Source: Luteimonas chenhongjianii
GTDB taxonomy: Bacteria; Pseudomonadota; Gammaproteobacteria; Xanthomonadales; Xanthomonadaceae
NCBI RefSeq assembly: GCF_002327105.1
Contig: NZ_CP023406.1
Coordinates: forward strand, 2,418,001 to 2,482,000
Direction of reading: 5' to 3'
DNA: 64,000 nucleotides
Below, piece by piece: positions 8,669-18,567 of this stretch (its first letter is position 1; the number at the start of each line of letters is the position of its first letter). The notes under the pieces were generated by a model, which worked only from the letters and a program-made list of their open reading frames with translations, made no database searches and was not told where the DNA came from. Both the position numbers and the translations under genes were made by a program.

Positions 8669-10468
8669 CTAGGGCGCGGCGCCGCCGGTGGCTTTGCGCT
8701 CGGCGATGAAGCGCCGCACCTCTTCTTCGAGCACCGGCAGCGGGACCGAGCCGAGGCTGAGGATGGTGTCGTGGAAAGGCCGCTGGTCGAAGGCCGGGCC
8801 GAGCTCGCGCTCCGCCTCCGCGCGCAGGTCGAGGATGGTCCGGTAGCCGATGTAGTACGACAGCGCCTGGCCGGGCCAGGAGATGTAGCGGTCCACCTCG
8901 GTCACCACGTCGTGGCGCGCCAGCGCGGTATGGCTGGCGAGATAGTCGATCGCCTGCTCACGCGTCCAGCCGTACTCGTGCAGGCCGGTGTCGATGACCA
9001 GGCGGGCGGCGCGCCACATCTCGAACGTCAGCCGACCGAACTCCTCGTATGGCGTGCCGTAGATGCCCATGCGTGTGCCGAGCCACTCGGTGTACAGGCC
9101 CCAACCTTCGCCGTAACCGGAGAAGTAGGTCTGCTGGCGGAAGTCCGGCCGGGCAGGTGCTTCCAGCGCAAGCGCGGCCTGGAAGCTGTGTCCGGGCGCG
9201 CATTCGTGCAATACCAGCGCCGGCAGGTTGTAGAGCGGGCGCGACGGCAGGTCGTAGGTGTTGAAGTAGCACGCATCCAGTCCGCCACGGCCGGAGGTGT
9301 AGATCGGCGCGATGTCGTCGGCCACCGGCAGGATCGTGAAGCGGTAACGCGGCAGCGTGCCGACCAGATACTGCAGCTGGCCGTCGATCTTCTTGGCGAT
9401 CAGCGATGCCTCACCGAGCAACTGGCGCGGCGTGGCGGCGTAGAACTGTGGATCGCTGCGCAGGAACTCGATGAACTGCGCGAGCGTGCCATCGAAGCCG
9501 GCGCGCTGCTTCACCGCCTCCATCTCCGCGCTGATGCGCGCGACTTCCGCCAGGCCCAGATCGTGTATCTCCCGCGCGCTCATGTCGCGGGTCACGTACT
9601 CGCGGATCTGGCTCTGATAGAACGCGCGGCCCTCGGGCAGTTCGCTGGCGGCGGTCGTGGTGCGCGTGCGCGGCAGGTATTCGCTGCGGATGAACTGCAG
9701 CAGCTTGGCGTAGGCCGGGATCGTCTGCATCTGCACCACCCGCCGGCCTTCCTCGCGCAGCCGGCTCCGTACCGGTTCCGGGATGCTGGGCGGAATGCGA
9801 TCGAACGTCGCCAGCAGCGGGTTTGCATCGCCGCTCTGCACGTAGGGCTCGAGCGTGGTGTCGCGGCCGTCCAGCGTCACCCGCGGCACGCTCCATCCAC
9901 GCGCCAGTCCGCGCTCCATGTTCGCGATCTGCTCGTCGAAGTAACGCGGTACGTCGGAAAGGCGGCCGATGAAGCGGCGCCAGTCGGCCTCGGTCTGGAA
10001 CGGCTGGCTCGGATTGATGTAGCCCCAGAAGAAGCTGTCGCTGTTGAACGGCGCCTCGAAGGTGCGCCAGCGGGCATTGGCTTCGCTGGCCTCGAGCGAC
10101 GCGCGGAACACGGCGGCGTTGATCCGTTCTTCGCGCCCGAGCTGGTCGAGGGGGATCGCGTCGAGCGCGTCGAGCGTTTCTTTCCAGTACGCCGCGCGCC
10201 GCGCCCAGGCTTCCGGTGTCACCGACGGCATGCGGCCACTGCTCTGCCAGCGCCCGCCCACCTTCTCGCGCATGAACTCCGTCTGCCGCCACTCCCATTC
10301 GCGCGTGTAGAGATCGCGCAAGGCGTTCTCGGCGACGTTCGCGGGCGGCGCCAGCGTCGGCGGCGGCGCCTCCTGCGCAGCAGCCGCGAGCGGCAAAACG
10401 CCCAGGGCAAACGACAACGACAGCACCAGACGGGACAGCGTCGGAAGACGACGCGCGGACAATGACAT
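8669..10468 (-). CDS. Secreted DUF885 family protein (metallopeptidase-like)
   Basis: A 599-aa exported protein. A cleavable signal peptide is evident (basic SARRLPTLSR, hydrophobic core, then AAAAQEA near residue 32). The zinc-peptidase-like motif HECAPGH begins at H421, followed about 30 residues later by GYGEGWGLYTEWLG, the DUF885 signature with the probable third ligand glutamate. DUF885 proteins are predicted M32-like carboxypeptidases in the periplasm. AGGAG lies seven bases before the ATG at 10468. A single gene without obvious operon partners. Confidence 0.85.
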   Translation of the reverse strand: MSLSARRLPTLSRLVLSLSFALGVLPLAAAAQEAPPPTLAPPANVAENALRDLYTREWEWRQTEFMREKVGGRWQSSGRMPSVTPEAWARRAAYWKETLDALDAIPLDQLGREERINAAVFRASLEASEANARWRTFEAPFNSDSFFWGYINPSQPFQTEADWRRFIGRLSDVPRYFDEQIANMERGLARGWSVPRVTLDGRDTTLEPYVQSGDANPLLATFDRIPPSIPEPVRSRLREEGRRVVQMQTIPAYAKLLQFIRSEYLPRTRTTTAASELPEGRAFYQSQIREYVTRDMSAREIHDLGLAEVARISAEMEAVKQRAGFDGTLAQFIEFLRSDPQFYAATPRQLLGEASLIAKKIDGQLQYLVGTLPRYRFTILPVADDIAPIYTSGRGGLDACYFNTYDLPSRPLYNLPALVLHECAPGHSFQAALALEAPARPDFRQQTYFSGYGEGWGLYTEWLGTRMGIYGTPYEEFGRLTFEMWRAARLVIDTGLHEYGWTREQAIDYLASHTALARHDVVTEVDRYISWPGQALSYYIGYRTILDLRAEAERELGPAFDQRPFHDTILSLGSVPLPVLEEEVRRFIAERKATGGAAP

Positions 10469-10829
10469 CAGCAACTCCTGCGGTTTTTCAGGGAATGGCC
10501 ACACTCGGCGACCGGCCAGCATGACCGGATCGCAACGCCCGCGCATGTGGCAGTCGGCATACACGGCCCGCGCATCCGGCGTGCGTATCGGCCGGGTTCC
10601 CGACGCAGTACTCACGACCCGCACGCGACCCTCGACGCGAGCGTTTCCGGAGGATCCATGGCCCCATCGCCTTACCCCACTCGCGCACAGACGCGCTCCC
10701 CCCGCATCGGTCCGCAGCGCGGACACGCGCCGCAATGACCGTCCCGGCGGTAGTCGCAGTAGTTGCCGAGCAAGGCCGGGCGGTCGCTGATGCGGAATCC
10801 CGCCGACCCGCGCGGGCGGAGCCGGCGTG
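10469..10829. other. 361-bp spacer; holds a Cys-rich minus-strand coding fragment
   Basis: No complete gene is visible between the DUF885 gene and the XdhC-type gene. On the minus strand, about 10672-10800, a frame with strongly GC-biased third positions encodes a stretch including GNYCDYRRDGHCGACPRCG and ends in TAA at 10672, but it has no ATG or GTG start. It may be a gene remnant or a 33-aa peptide from a TTG. The rest of the spacer must hold the DUF885 promoter. Confidence 0.35.
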
Positions 10830-11837
10830 ATGGCCGATGCCACCGACCCCTTGGCCTGCGGGCCGGGACGCTTTCCCGACGGCAATCCCGCCGCCGTGCT
10901 GCGCACAGCGCTCGACGCACTCCAGGCAGGTCGACGTCCGGTGCTGGCGATCGTCGTGGAGACCATGGGCTCGACCTACGCAGCCTGCGGCACACTCGCG
11001 CTGTTCGGGGATGCGCCGCGCACGGGATGGATCAGCGGCGGCTGCGTCGAACCGGACATCGCCCGGGCGGCTGCGGCCGCGGCGGACTCACGCACGATCG
11101 AATGGCTGGAGATCGACACCCTCGATGACGAGGCGATGTTCTCGGGATCGGCGCAGGGATGCCGGGGCCAGCAGCTCCTCGCGCTGCTGCCGCTGGCCGC
11201 GCTGCCGGGCGCGGAGTATGCGATGCAGGCCTGGCTCGGTGGTGCCTGCACCCTGCTGATGACGCTGCAGATGGACGGCGCCGTGCACCTGCGCCTCGAC
11301 GGCCGCGCCTGGTCGTGGACACTGCGCCCCGGCAATGCCCCCGAGCGCGCACGACAGGACTGGACACTGGCCCTGCCGCGGGCGCCCAAGGCCCTGATCC
11401 TCGGCGCGGGCCCGGAGATGCCCGCGCTGGCGCCGCTGCTGCACTCGCTGGGCTGGCGGGTCATGGTCTGCGAGCATCGCGCACGCTGGCGCGAGGCTGC
11501 CGGCACGGGCTTTCCGATCCTCGACCTGCCGCCCGAGGACGCCGTGGCGGCGCACCCCGATACCGATGTCGCCCTCGTCATGCATCACGGCTTCGAGGCC
11601 GACCGTGATGCGCTGGCCACGCTGGCGGGTACGCCGATTCCGTGGATCGGCCTGCTGGGCCCGGAGCGCCGCCGCGCGGACCTGTTCAAGCTGCTGCGCG
11701 CGCCCGAGCGGGAGGCCCTCGCCGGACGGCTCCACTCCCCGGTGGGCCTGCCCGGCTGTGGTCGTGGGCCCGAAGCGATCGCGCTGAGCATCGCCGCGCA
11801 GTTGCAGCAGTGGCGCGGCGCACAGCAGCGGCCGTAG
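10830..11837 (+). CDS. paoD: XdhC/PaoD-type molybdenum-cofactor insertion chaperone
   Basis: A 335-aa XdhC/CoxI family protein. The N-terminal XdhC domain shows [18 protein letters not shown] and the GGCVEPDIA motif; the C-terminal Rossmann domain has [16 protein letters not shown] and the closing [10 protein letters not shown] and HSPVGLP motifs. Family members bind and mature Moco and insert it into xanthine dehydrogenase-type enzymes. GGAG lies eight bases before the ATG; a GTG directly upstream (10827) is an alternative. It is 137 bases before the paoABC genes on the same strand. In E. coli the equivalent chaperone gene is last in the operon; here it is first. Confidence 0.88.
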   Translation: MADATDPLACGPGRFPDGNPAAVLRTALDALQAGRRPVLAIVVETMGSTYAACGTLALFGDAPRTGWISGGCVEPDIARAAAAAADSRTIEWLEIDTLDDEAMFSGSAQGCRGQQLLALLPLAALPGAEYAMQAWLGGACTLLMTLQMDGAVHLRLDGRAWSWTLRPGNAPERARQDWTLALPRAPKALILGAGPEMPALAPLLHSLGWRVMVCEHRARWREAAGTGFPILDLPPEDAVAAHPDTDVALVMHHGFEADRDALATLAGTPIPWIGLLGPERRRADLFKLLRAPEREALAGRLHSPVGLPGCGRGPEAIALSIAAQLQQWRGAQQRP

Positions 11838-11974
11838 GCAGCGCGTGGCGTCCGGCGCGCGGACGCCGCATGGGTGGCTGCGTCGCATTGACCGGCTGCC
11901 AACACGCCTGCCGGCATCCTCGGTCGCTTGCACGCCCACGCACGCCAGCCCTCGAGCCAGCCCCAGGAGTGTCC

Positions 11975-12625
11975 ATGTCGCCCCTCACCCGCCGCGAAGT
12001 GCTCAAGGCCGGCGCCACGTCAGCCGGCGCAGTCGCTCTGCCTTCAGTCGCCCAGGCGGCCAACTCCGCGGCCTCGCCCGCGCCTGCTCGCCCTCCGGTC
12101 CGGCAGCGCGTTGCACTCGAGGTCAATGGCCGACAGGTCGAACGCGAGGTCGACACCCGGACCACGCTGCTCGATCTGCTGCGCGAGGAGCTGCAGCTCA
12201 CCGGCACCAAGAAGGGTTGCGACCATGGCCAGTGCGGCGCCTGCACGACGATCGTCGACGGCAGGCGCATCAACAGCTGCCTGTCGCTCGCGGTGATGAA
12301 CGAAGGTGCGCGGGTGACGACGATCGAAGGTCTCGGCACGCCGGGCCGGCTGCATCCGATGCAGGCCGCTTTCGTGAAGCACGACGGCTACCAGTGCGGC
12401 TACTGCACGCCCGGCCAGATCTGCTCGGCGGTGGCGGTACTCGACGAGATCCGCGACGGCATTCCGAGCCACGTCACCGCCGACCTCACCGCCCCGCCGG
12501 CGCTGGAGAGCGCCGAGATCCGCGAGCGGATGAGCGGGAACCTGTGCCGCTGCGGCGCCTACGCCAACATCCTCGATGCGATCGAGGACGTGGCCGGCAA
12601 CCCCCGCCGTGGAGCCGACGCATGA
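11975..12625 (+). CDS. paoA: Aldehyde oxidoreductase 2Fe-2S subunit (PaoA/YagT-like)
   Basis: A 216-aa small subunit with two [2Fe-2S] clusters: plant-type site [14 protein letters not shown]...C and the C-terminal alpha-helical site CGYCTPGQ...CRC. A Tat signal (TRREVLKAG, twin arginines 6-7, ending near VAQA) directs the folded complex to the periplasm, as for E. coli PaoABC. AGGAG precedes the ATG by five bases. The stop overlaps the next ATG (ATGA). The enzyme complex oxidises aromatic aldehydes in E. coli; the substrate here is unproven. Confidence 0.93.
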   Translation: MSPLTRREVLKAGATSAGAVALPSVAQAANSAASPAPARPPVRQRVALEVNGRQVEREVDTRTTLLDLLREELQLTGTKKGCDHGQCGACTTIVDGRRINSCLSLAVMNEGARVTTIEGLGTPGRLHPMQAAFVKHDGYQCGYCTPGQICSAVAVLDEIRDGIPSHVTADLTAPPALESAEIRERMSGNLCRCGAYANILDAIEDVAGNPRRGADA

Positions 12626-13581
12626 GGGCGTTCGGCTTCGAACGCGCCGACACTCCGGCCGCCGCCGCGGCCGCCGCGGCGCGCAACCCGGGCGCGAAGT
12701 TCATCGCCGGCGGCACCAATCTGCTCGACCTGATGAAGCTGGAGATCGAGACGCCGGCGCACCTGATCGACGTCAACGCGCTCGGGCTCGATTCCATCGA
12801 ATCGACCGACGAAGGCGGGCTGCGCATCGGTGCGCTGGTGCGCAACACCGACCTCGCATCCGACGAGCGCGTGCGCGCGGACTATCCGCTGCTGTCGCGC
12901 GCCCTGCTCGCCGGCGCGTCGGGTCAGCTGCGCAACCGCGCGACCACCGCCGGCAACCTGCTGCAGCGCACGCGCTGCCCGTATTTCTACGACACCGACC
13001 AGCCCTGCAACAAGCGCCTGCCGGGCAGCGGCTGCGGCGCGCGCGACGGTTACAGCCGCCAGCTGGCGATCATCGGCCACAGCCCCGACTGCATCGCCAC
13101 CCATCCGGGCGACATGCCCGTCGCCATGCGCGCGCTCGATGCGGTGGTCGAAACCGTGAGTGCGGACGGCGGCACGCGTCGGATCGCACTCGACGATTTC
13201 TACCTGGCGCCCGGCAATACCCCACAGCGCGAAACCGTGCTCGAGGCCGGCGAACTGATCACGGCGGTGCTGCTGCCGCCGCCGGTCGGCGGGCGCCAGG
13301 TCTACCGCAAGGTGCGCGACCGCGCGTCGTATGCATTCGCGCTGGTTTCGGTGGCGCTGATCCTGCAGGACGACGGCAGCGGGCGTGTCGCGGTAGGCGG
13401 CGTCGCGCACAAGCCCTGGCGCCGGGCGGAGGCCGATGCCGAGCTGCCACGCGGTGCCGCAGCCGTGGCATTGCGCCTGTTCGAAGGTGCCGCGCCCACC
13501 GAAGACAACCGCTTCAAGCTGAGCCTCGCCGAGCGCGCGCTCGCTGCGGCGCTTGCCGATGCACAGGAGGCCAGCGCATGA
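12622..13581 (+). CDS. paoB: Aldehyde oxidoreductase FAD subunit (PaoB-like)
   Basis: A 319-aa medium subunit of the xanthine dehydrogenase family. FAD-binding strings [14 protein letters not shown] and [12 protein letters not shown] are present. The cysteine-bearing insertion [20 protein letters not shown] is the segment that holds an extra [4Fe-4S] cluster in PaoB and is absent from ordinary XDH FAD subunits, so this is a PaoABC-type rather than an XdhAB-type enzyme. The ATG overlaps the paoA stop, and the stop overlaps the paoC start, so the three subunits are coupled in translation. Confidence 0.92.
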   Translation: MRAFGFERADTPAAAAAAAARNPGAKFIAGGTNLLDLMKLEIETPAHLIDVNALGLDSIESTDEGGLRIGALVRNTDLASDERVRADYPLLSRALLAGASGQLRNRATTAGNLLQRTRCPYFYDTDQPCNKRLPGSGCGARDGYSRQLAIIGHSPDCIATHPGDMPVAMRALDAVVETVSADGGTRRIALDDFYLAPGNTPQRETVLEAGELITAVLLPPPVGGRQVYRKVRDRASYAFALVSVALILQDDGSGRVAVGGVAHKPWRRAEADAELPRGAAAVALRLFEGAAPTEDNRFKLSLAERALAAALADAQEASA

Positions 13582-15779
13582 AGTTCGACACGCCCGCCGG
13601 CGCCAACCCGATCGACCGCATGCGCGTGGTCGGCCAGCCGCTGGACCGTATCGACGGCCCGCGCAAGGTCACCGGCACCGCGACCTACGCCTACGAATGG
13701 CACGACGTCGCCGAGCGCGCCGCCTACGGTCACGTGGTGGGCGCCGGGATCGCCAAGGGGCGTCTCGCCTCCATCGACATCTCTGCCGCGGAGCGCGCGC
13801 CGGGCGTAATCGCCGTGGTCACTGCTGCAAACGCCGGACCGCTCGGCAAGGGCAAGAAGAACACCGCCAGCCTGCTCGGCGGCCCGCAGATCGAGCATTA
13901 CCACCAGGCGATCGCGCTGGTCGTCGCCGAGACCTTCGAGCAGGCGCGCGCCGCGGCCGGCCTGGTCCGCGTGGCGTATGTACGCGAGCCCGGGCGCTAT
14001 TCGCTGACGCGGGAAATACCCCATGCAGTCACACCGCAGGAAAGCGAGATTCCACCCGATTCGGAAGTCGGCGATTTCGAAGGCGCGTTCGCCGCGGCCG
14101 AGGTCACGCTCGACGCCACCTACACCACGCCCGACCAGTCGCATTCGATGATGGAACCGATGGCGAGCCTCGCGGACTGGGACGGCGACCGGCTCACGGT
14201 GTGGACCTCGTCGCAGATGATCGACTGGTGGCGCAGCGAACTCGCCCGCACCCTGGGCATCCATGCCGACAAGGTGCGCGTCGTCTCGCCCTATATCGGC
14301 GGCGGTTTCGGCGCCAAGCTCTTCCTGCGCGCGGACGCCGTGCTCGCGGCGCTGGGCGCACGTGCCGCCAAGCGCCCGGTGAAGGTCGCGCTGCACCGGC
14401 CGCTGATTCCCAACAACACCACCCATCGCCCCGCCACGGAGCAGCGCATCCGCATCGGCGCCTCCCGCGACGGCACCATCACCGCGATCGGCCATGAAAG
14501 CTGGTCCGGAGACCTGCCGGGCGGCGGCCCGGAGCCCGCCGTCCAGCAGACCCGCCTGCTCTACGCGGGCGAGCACCGCATGAGCAGGCTACGCCTGGCC
14601 ACGCTCGATCTGCCCGAGGGCAACGCCATGCGCGCGCCCGGCGAGACGCCCGGGATGATGGCGCTGGAAATGGCGATGGACGAGATGGCCGACAGGCTCG
14701 GCATGGATCCGGTGGAGTTCCGCATCCGCAACGACACCCAGGTCGATCCCGAGCAGCCCGGGTGCCCGTTCTCGCAGCGGCAGTTCGTGGAATGCCTGCG
14801 CCAGGGCGCGGCAAGGTTCGGCTGGGCGCGGCGCAAGCCGCACGGCAGCGTGCGCGAGGGCCGCTGGCTGGTCGGCATGGGCATGGCGGCCGGTTTCCGC
14901 AACGCGCCGGTGATGAAGTCCGGGGCGCGCGCGCGCCTGGACGGCGATGGCCGCGTCACCATCGAAACCGACATGACCGACATCGGCACCGGCAGCTACA
15001 CGATCATCGCCCAGACCGCGGCCGAGACGATGGGCCTGCCTGTCGAGGCGATCGAGGTGCGGCTCGGCGACTCGGATTTCCCGGTGTCCGCCGGCTCCGG
15101 CGGCCAATGGGGCGCCAACAGCGCCACCGCAGGCGTCTACGCAGCCTGCATGAAGCTGCGCGAGGTCGTCGCCACGCGCCTGGAACTCGATCCCTCGACG
15201 GCCGAGTTCTTCGATGGGCGCGTGCATGCGGACGGGCGATCGGTGCCACTGGGCGAGGCGGCAGGCGACGGCCAGATCGTGGTCCAGGACGCGATCGAGT
15301 TCGGCGATCTCGACGAGCGCAAACAGATCAGTACCTTCGCCGCCCATTTCGTCGAAGTGGCTGTCGATGCGCTGACCGGCGAGACGCGCGTGCGGCGCAT
15401 GCTTGCGGTCTGCGCCGCGGGCCGCATCCTCAATCCCAAGCAGGCGCGCAGCCAAGTGATCGGCGCGATGACGATGGGCGTGGGCGCGGCGCTGTGCGAG
15501 GAACTGGTTGTCGACGATGGCCGGGGCTTCTTCGTCAACCACGACCTGACCAGCTATGAAGTGCCGGTGCATGCCGACATCCCCGAGCAGGACGTCGTGT
15601 TCCTGGACGAGGCCGACGCGGACAGTTCACCGATGAAGGCCAAGGGCGTTGGCGAACTGGGCCTGTGCGGCGTGCCAGCGGCCATCGCCAATGCGATCCA
15701 CAACGCGACCGGCATCCGCGTGCGCGACTACCCGATCACGCTCGACAAGCTCATCGATCACCTGCCCGGCGCCGCCTGA
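13578..15779 (+). CDS. paoC: Aldehyde oxidoreductase molybdenum-binding subunit (PaoC-like)
   Basis: A 733-aa catalytic subunit, close to the 732 aa of E. coli PaoC. Moco-contact motifs include [20 protein letters not shown] and [12 protein letters not shown]; the catalytic glutamate lies in [12 protein letters not shown] near the C terminus. AGGAGG is eight bases before the ATG, which overlaps the paoB stop. The protein carries no signal of its own and would be exported through the Tat signal of PaoA. Reaction: aldehyde plus water to acid, electrons flowing through Fe-S and FAD. Confidence 0.93.
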   Translation: MKFDTPAGANPIDRMRVVGQPLDRIDGPRKVTGTATYAYEWHDVAERAAYGHVVGAGIAKGRLASIDISAAERAPGVIAVVTAANAGPLGKGKKNTASLLGGPQIEHYHQAIALVVAETFEQARAAAGLVRVAYVREPGRYSLTREIPHAVTPQESEIPPDSEVGDFEGAFAAAEVTLDATYTTPDQSHSMMEPMASLADWDGDRLTVWTSSQMIDWWRSELARTLGIHADKVRVVSPYIGGGFGAKLFLRADAVLAALGARAAKRPVKVALHRPLIPNNTTHRPATEQRIRIGASRDGTITAIGHESWSGDLPGGGPEPAVQQTRLLYAGEHRMSRLRLATLDLPEGNAMRAPGETPGMMALEMAMDEMADRLGMDPVEFRIRNDTQVDPEQPGCPFSQRQFVECLRQGAARFGWARRKPHGSVREGRWLVGMGMAAGFRNAPVMKSGARARLDGDGRVTIETDMTDIGTGSYTIIAQTAAETMGLPVEAIEVRLGDSDFPVSAGSGGQWGANSATAGVYAACMKLREVVATRLELDPSTAEFFDGRVHADGRSVPLGEAAGDGQIVVQDAIEFGDLDERKQISTFAAHFVEVAVDALTGETRVRRMLAVCAAGRILNPKQARSQVIGAMTMGVGAALCEELVVDDGRGFFVNHDLTSYEVPVHADIPEQDVVFLDEADADSSPMKAKGVGELGLCGVPAAIANAIHNATGIRVRDYPITLDKLIDHLPGAA

Positions 15780-16036
15780 TCCAGCGCTGAAGTGGTCGCG
15801 TGCGAATGCGTATGCGCGGGCACTGCAACGCGGTGCCCGCGCCCGCCGGAGAGGGACTGGCGCGAGGAGCGGCCATCGTGATCCAGCTCCGGGCCTGGTG
15901 CGCACCGGACCCGCCTGGCAGGACCACAAGGCGGGCTTCACACCGCGGGCAGCGGCAGGCTCAATCCACTGATCGGCGCATTCCGGGTCGACCGCGATGC
16001 TCGTGCCAAGCGCTGCGGCAGCGATCGCGCAAACCG

Positions 16037-16345
16037 CTAAAGCATCTCGACCGATGTCGCCCGGACGAGCACCTGGTCCTGCCGGAAGCGCTGCTCGAGC
16101 GTGCTGCGGTATTTGGCCCACCAGTCGCGGTCGACAATGTCGGTCATGGTCTCGAAAAGGACCACGTCATCGCGCTGGACCTCGCCATCGGCGTCTTCCC
16201 AGTCGCCGCGTGCCGGCGCACGGGCATAGGCCGTGGCCCCGCCGAAACGATCGGTCAGCTCGCGCCGCACGGTGTCGAACATCTCGCGTTCGAAACCTCT
16301 GCCGGCATTGTCGTAGAGGGGAAGAAACAACTGGATCAGGTGCAT
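16037..16345 (-). CDS. Conserved hypothetical protein, 102 aa
   Basis: A small soluble protein starting MHLIQLFLPLYDN with several aromatic and acidic residues and the stretch VLFETMTDIVDRDWW; it resembles small alpha/beta stress-type barrels seen in many proteobacteria, but I do not recognise a named family. It starts 10 bases after the stop of the NAD(P)HX dehydratase gene, so it is the last gene of that three-gene operon. No signal peptide or membrane segment. Confidence 0.6.
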   Translation of the reverse strand: MHLIQLFLPLYDNAGRGFEREMFDTVRRELTDRFGGATAYARAPARGDWEDADGEVQRDDVVLFETMTDIVDRDWWAKYRSTLEQRFRQDQVLVRATSVEML

Positions 16346-16355
16346 GGTGCAGCCC

Positions 16356-17252
16356 TCATGGCATCAGGCCCGGAACCTCGCCGCTGATCTCGCGGGCGAG
16401 AAAGCCCACCAGCCCCAGCCGTCGCGACAGCCGCGCGCCGGCCTTCGCGTGGAGATGCACGCCCCAGACGGCCGCCTGCTCCGGTGTCGCCCCGCGCGCA
16501 GCGAGACCGGCGATCAGCCCGGCCAGCACGTCGCCCGATCCGGATGTCCCCAGCCCCACACTGCCGGCGGTGTTGATCCACATGCGCCCGTCCGGCGCGG
16601 CGATATGCGTGGTCGGGCCCTTGAGCGCCAGCACGATGCCCCAGACCTGCGCGCATTCGCGGGCGATCCGCGCCGCGTCCGCCGCGATCGCGTCCTCGTC
16701 GGTGTCGAGCAATGCGGCCATCTCGCCTGCGTGCGGGGTCAGCACCAGCGTCGCGCTGCTGCGTCGGCGGCTCTCGCCACGCAGCGCGGCAAGATCGAGT
16801 GCGCCCGCGTCGAGCACCACGGTGGACGATGCCGCAGCCAGAACGGAGGCCACGACGCGACGCGTCGCCTCACTGGAGTCCATGCCCGGGCCGACCAGCA
16901 CCGCGCTGGCGTGTCGCACGGCCTCCGCGCCCTCCTGGCCCAGCGTGCGGATATTGCCTGAAGCATCGCTGGGCAGACCCATCACCTTGCCCTCCGGCAA
17001 TGCGATCGCCATCGGCAGCGCCGCGTTGCGTGCCGTCGCCACCTGCAGTTTCCCGGCGCCGGCGCGGAGCGCGGCAATGCCCGCCAGCATGGCCGCGCCC
17101 GGGATCTGCACGCTGCCGCCGATGACCAGCACCCGGCCACGATCCTCCTTGCTGGTGGAGGCGCGCGGATCGGGCAGCGGCCAGCCTTTGAGCAAAGCGG
17201 CATCGACCCTGCGCGGGTCGCCGGTCGCGGCGCCGCGGAGTGCCGCTTTCAT
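16356..17252 (-). CDS. nnrD: ADP-dependent NAD(P)H-hydrate dehydratase
   Basis: A 298-aa ribokinase-like enzyme repairing hydrated NAD(P)H using ADP. Family motifs: GRVLVIGGSVQIPGAAMLA, the DAGALDLA strand, LTPHAGEMAALL, and the phosphate loop NTAGSVGLGTSGSGDVLAG with catalytic aspartate in GSGD. Only the dehydratase (NnrD) half is present; the NnrE epimerase domain that often precedes it is absent here and would have to be encoded elsewhere. Its start overlaps the stop of the upstream phosphatase gene (ATGA). Confidence 0.9.
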   Translation of the reverse strand: MKAALRGAATGDPRRVDAALLKGWPLPDPRASTSKEDRGRVLVIGGSVQIPGAAMLAGIAALRAGAGKLQVATARNAALPMAIALPEGKVMGLPSDASGNIRTLGQEGAEAVRHASAVLVGPGMDSSEATRRVVASVLAAASSTVVLDAGALDLAALRGESRRRSSATLVLTPHAGEMAALLDTDEDAIAADAARIARECAQVWGIVLALKGPTTHIAAPDGRMWINTAGSVGLGTSGSGDVLAGLIAGLAARGATPEQAAVWGVHLHAKAGARLSRRLGLVGFLAREISGEVPGLMP

Positions 17253-18016
17253 CGCGGGCCAGCCGGCGTATCGGACGCCGTGGTCACCGGCGCGCCGGCT
17301 TCCTCGAGCGGGAGGGCCAGATTCGCAGTCCGCAGCGTGAACCGGCCTTCGGGATCCTCGCGATCCAGCGCGTACTCGGTGATCGAACAATTTGGCACAT
17401 CGGCGTTGCGATCGATCTCGAGGATCCGGGCCTCGTCCATGCATTCGAGCAGGTAGCGGAAGCAGTTCACGATGACCTGGTGGGCGACGATCAGCACCCG
17501 GTCGCCGACGTGATCGCGGCGCAGCACTTCGGTCACGCTGCGCAGGCGCAGGATCACGTCGCACCAGCTCTCGCCGCCGGGCGGACGGAAGTAGAACTTG
17601 CCCACTGCGGCGCGCTGCGCGGCGAGTGCCGGGAATGTCGCGAGGATGCCGGCCACCGTGTAACGGTCGAGCACGCCGAACTCCTTCTCGCGCAGACGCT
17701 CGTCGACGAGGATGTCGCTGCGATCGATCCCGAGCGCATCGGCGACCGGATGCACGGTCTGCTGCGCCCGCACGAAGGTCGAAGTCATGATGACGTTCGG
17801 CCGACGCCCCGGCGGCAGGTCCGCGAACCACGCCGCCAGCGCCCGTGACTGGAGATGGCCGAGTTCGGACAGCGGCGTGTCCGCATCGCGGGTGTCGATG
17901 TCGATCAGGTGGGTCTGCGCGAGTTCAGCCGCGTCGCGCGCGACGTTCCCGGCGCTCTGGCCATGCCGGACGATCCACAGCTGGTCCGGCCAATCGGTAT
18001 GGCGGAGACGGGCCAT
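17249..18016 (-). CDS. Histidine phosphatase family protein
   Basis: A 255-aa phosphoglycerate-mutase-like phosphatase. The N-terminal catalytic motif is IVRHGQSAGN, followed by a second histidine in VLIVAHQVIVNCF and the acidic E of PGGESW. Substrate cannot be read from sequence. It is the first large gene of an operon with nnrD and the 102-aa gene. An acidic tail rich in Ala/Pro/Thr closes the protein. Confidence 0.87.
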   Translation of the reverse strand: MARLRHTDWPDQLWIVRHGQSAGNVARDAAELAQTHLIDIDTRDADTPLSELGHLQSRALAAWFADLPPGRRPNVIMTSTFVRAQQTVHPVADALGIDRSDILVDERLREKEFGVLDRYTVAGILATFPALAAQRAAVGKFYFRPPGGESWCDVILRLRSVTEVLRRDHVGDRVLIVAHQVIVNCFRYLLECMDEARILEIDRNADVPNCSITEYALDREDPEGRFTLRTANLALPLEEAGAPVTTASDTPAGPR

Positions 18017-18019
18017 CGC

Positions 18020-18154
18020 TCAGCGCGGCCCATGCAAGCGATGCGACGTGTCCGAAGGCATCGCATCCGGGCCGGGGCCCTCGGCGCCGGCGGCGACCCA
18101 GGCCTGTTTCGCGCGCATGCGGGGCGGCGCGTGATCGAACTTCGTCATCGACAT
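18020..18154 (-). CDS. Possible 44-aa small protein
   Basis: A short frame starting MSMTKFDHAPPRM ends three bases before the histidine-phosphatase start on the same strand. Spacing suits translational coupling, but there is no strong ribosome site and no recognised family. It could be a leader peptide or a chance frame. Confidence 0.25.
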   Translation of the reverse strand: MSMTKFDHAPPRMRAKQAWVAAGAEGPGPDAMPSDTSHRLHGPR

Positions 18155-18269
18155 GTCCAGTGGGCGGCAGTGGAGCGTCGCGAGCAGATCGTCAAGGGCG
18201 TGCGAATCCCGGCCCGGCGCATGCACGGACGCAGGCGTGGCGGCGCAAGAGCGCCACGCGTCCGCAGCT

Positions 18270-18437
18270 TCAACCGCCTGCGAGTCCGCCACCTGCGCGG
18301 CCCGGCAGCGTGTCCTCGTCGTCATCGGCGTCCGGGTCGAGATCGCCGACTTCACTGTCGATGCCCGCTTTCTGGTCGGGTTGGGGGTGCGGCGCCTGTG
18401 TGTCCGGCTGCGGCTTCGTCTCGTCCTGTGGCTTCAT
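18270..18437 (-). CDS. Possible small acidic protein, 55 aa
   Basis: Starts MKPQDETKPQPD and is dominated by Asp, Pro and Gln with an acidic cluster (DPDADDDEDTL), then a Gly-rich tail. GAGGG lies upstream of the ATG. Such short, disordered acidic proteins are common in Xanthomonad genomes; no function is assigned. A longer upstream reading to 18599 is basic and unlike the rest, so I reject it. Confidence 0.45.
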   Translation of the reverse strand: MKPQDETKPQPDTQAPHPQPDQKAGIDSEVGDLDPDADDDEDTLPGRAGGGLAGG

Positions 18438-18567
18438 GGCTGTGCCCTCGATACTGGGGGCACCGACGCTACCGCGCATGTCGTGAACGCAGCGCGGCTT
18501 GCGCGGGGAAACTCCGCGGAGCAATCGGTCCGCGGCCGCGGCGCACCGCGGGGGCATCGCCGAATCC

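Noticed and set aside
8099..10465. Very long plus-strand open frame antisense to the DUF763 and DUF885 genes
   Set aside because: A GC-rich shadow: low-complexity His/Arg/Gln-rich translation, no start signal, no family motif, and both minus-strand genes have clear signatures.
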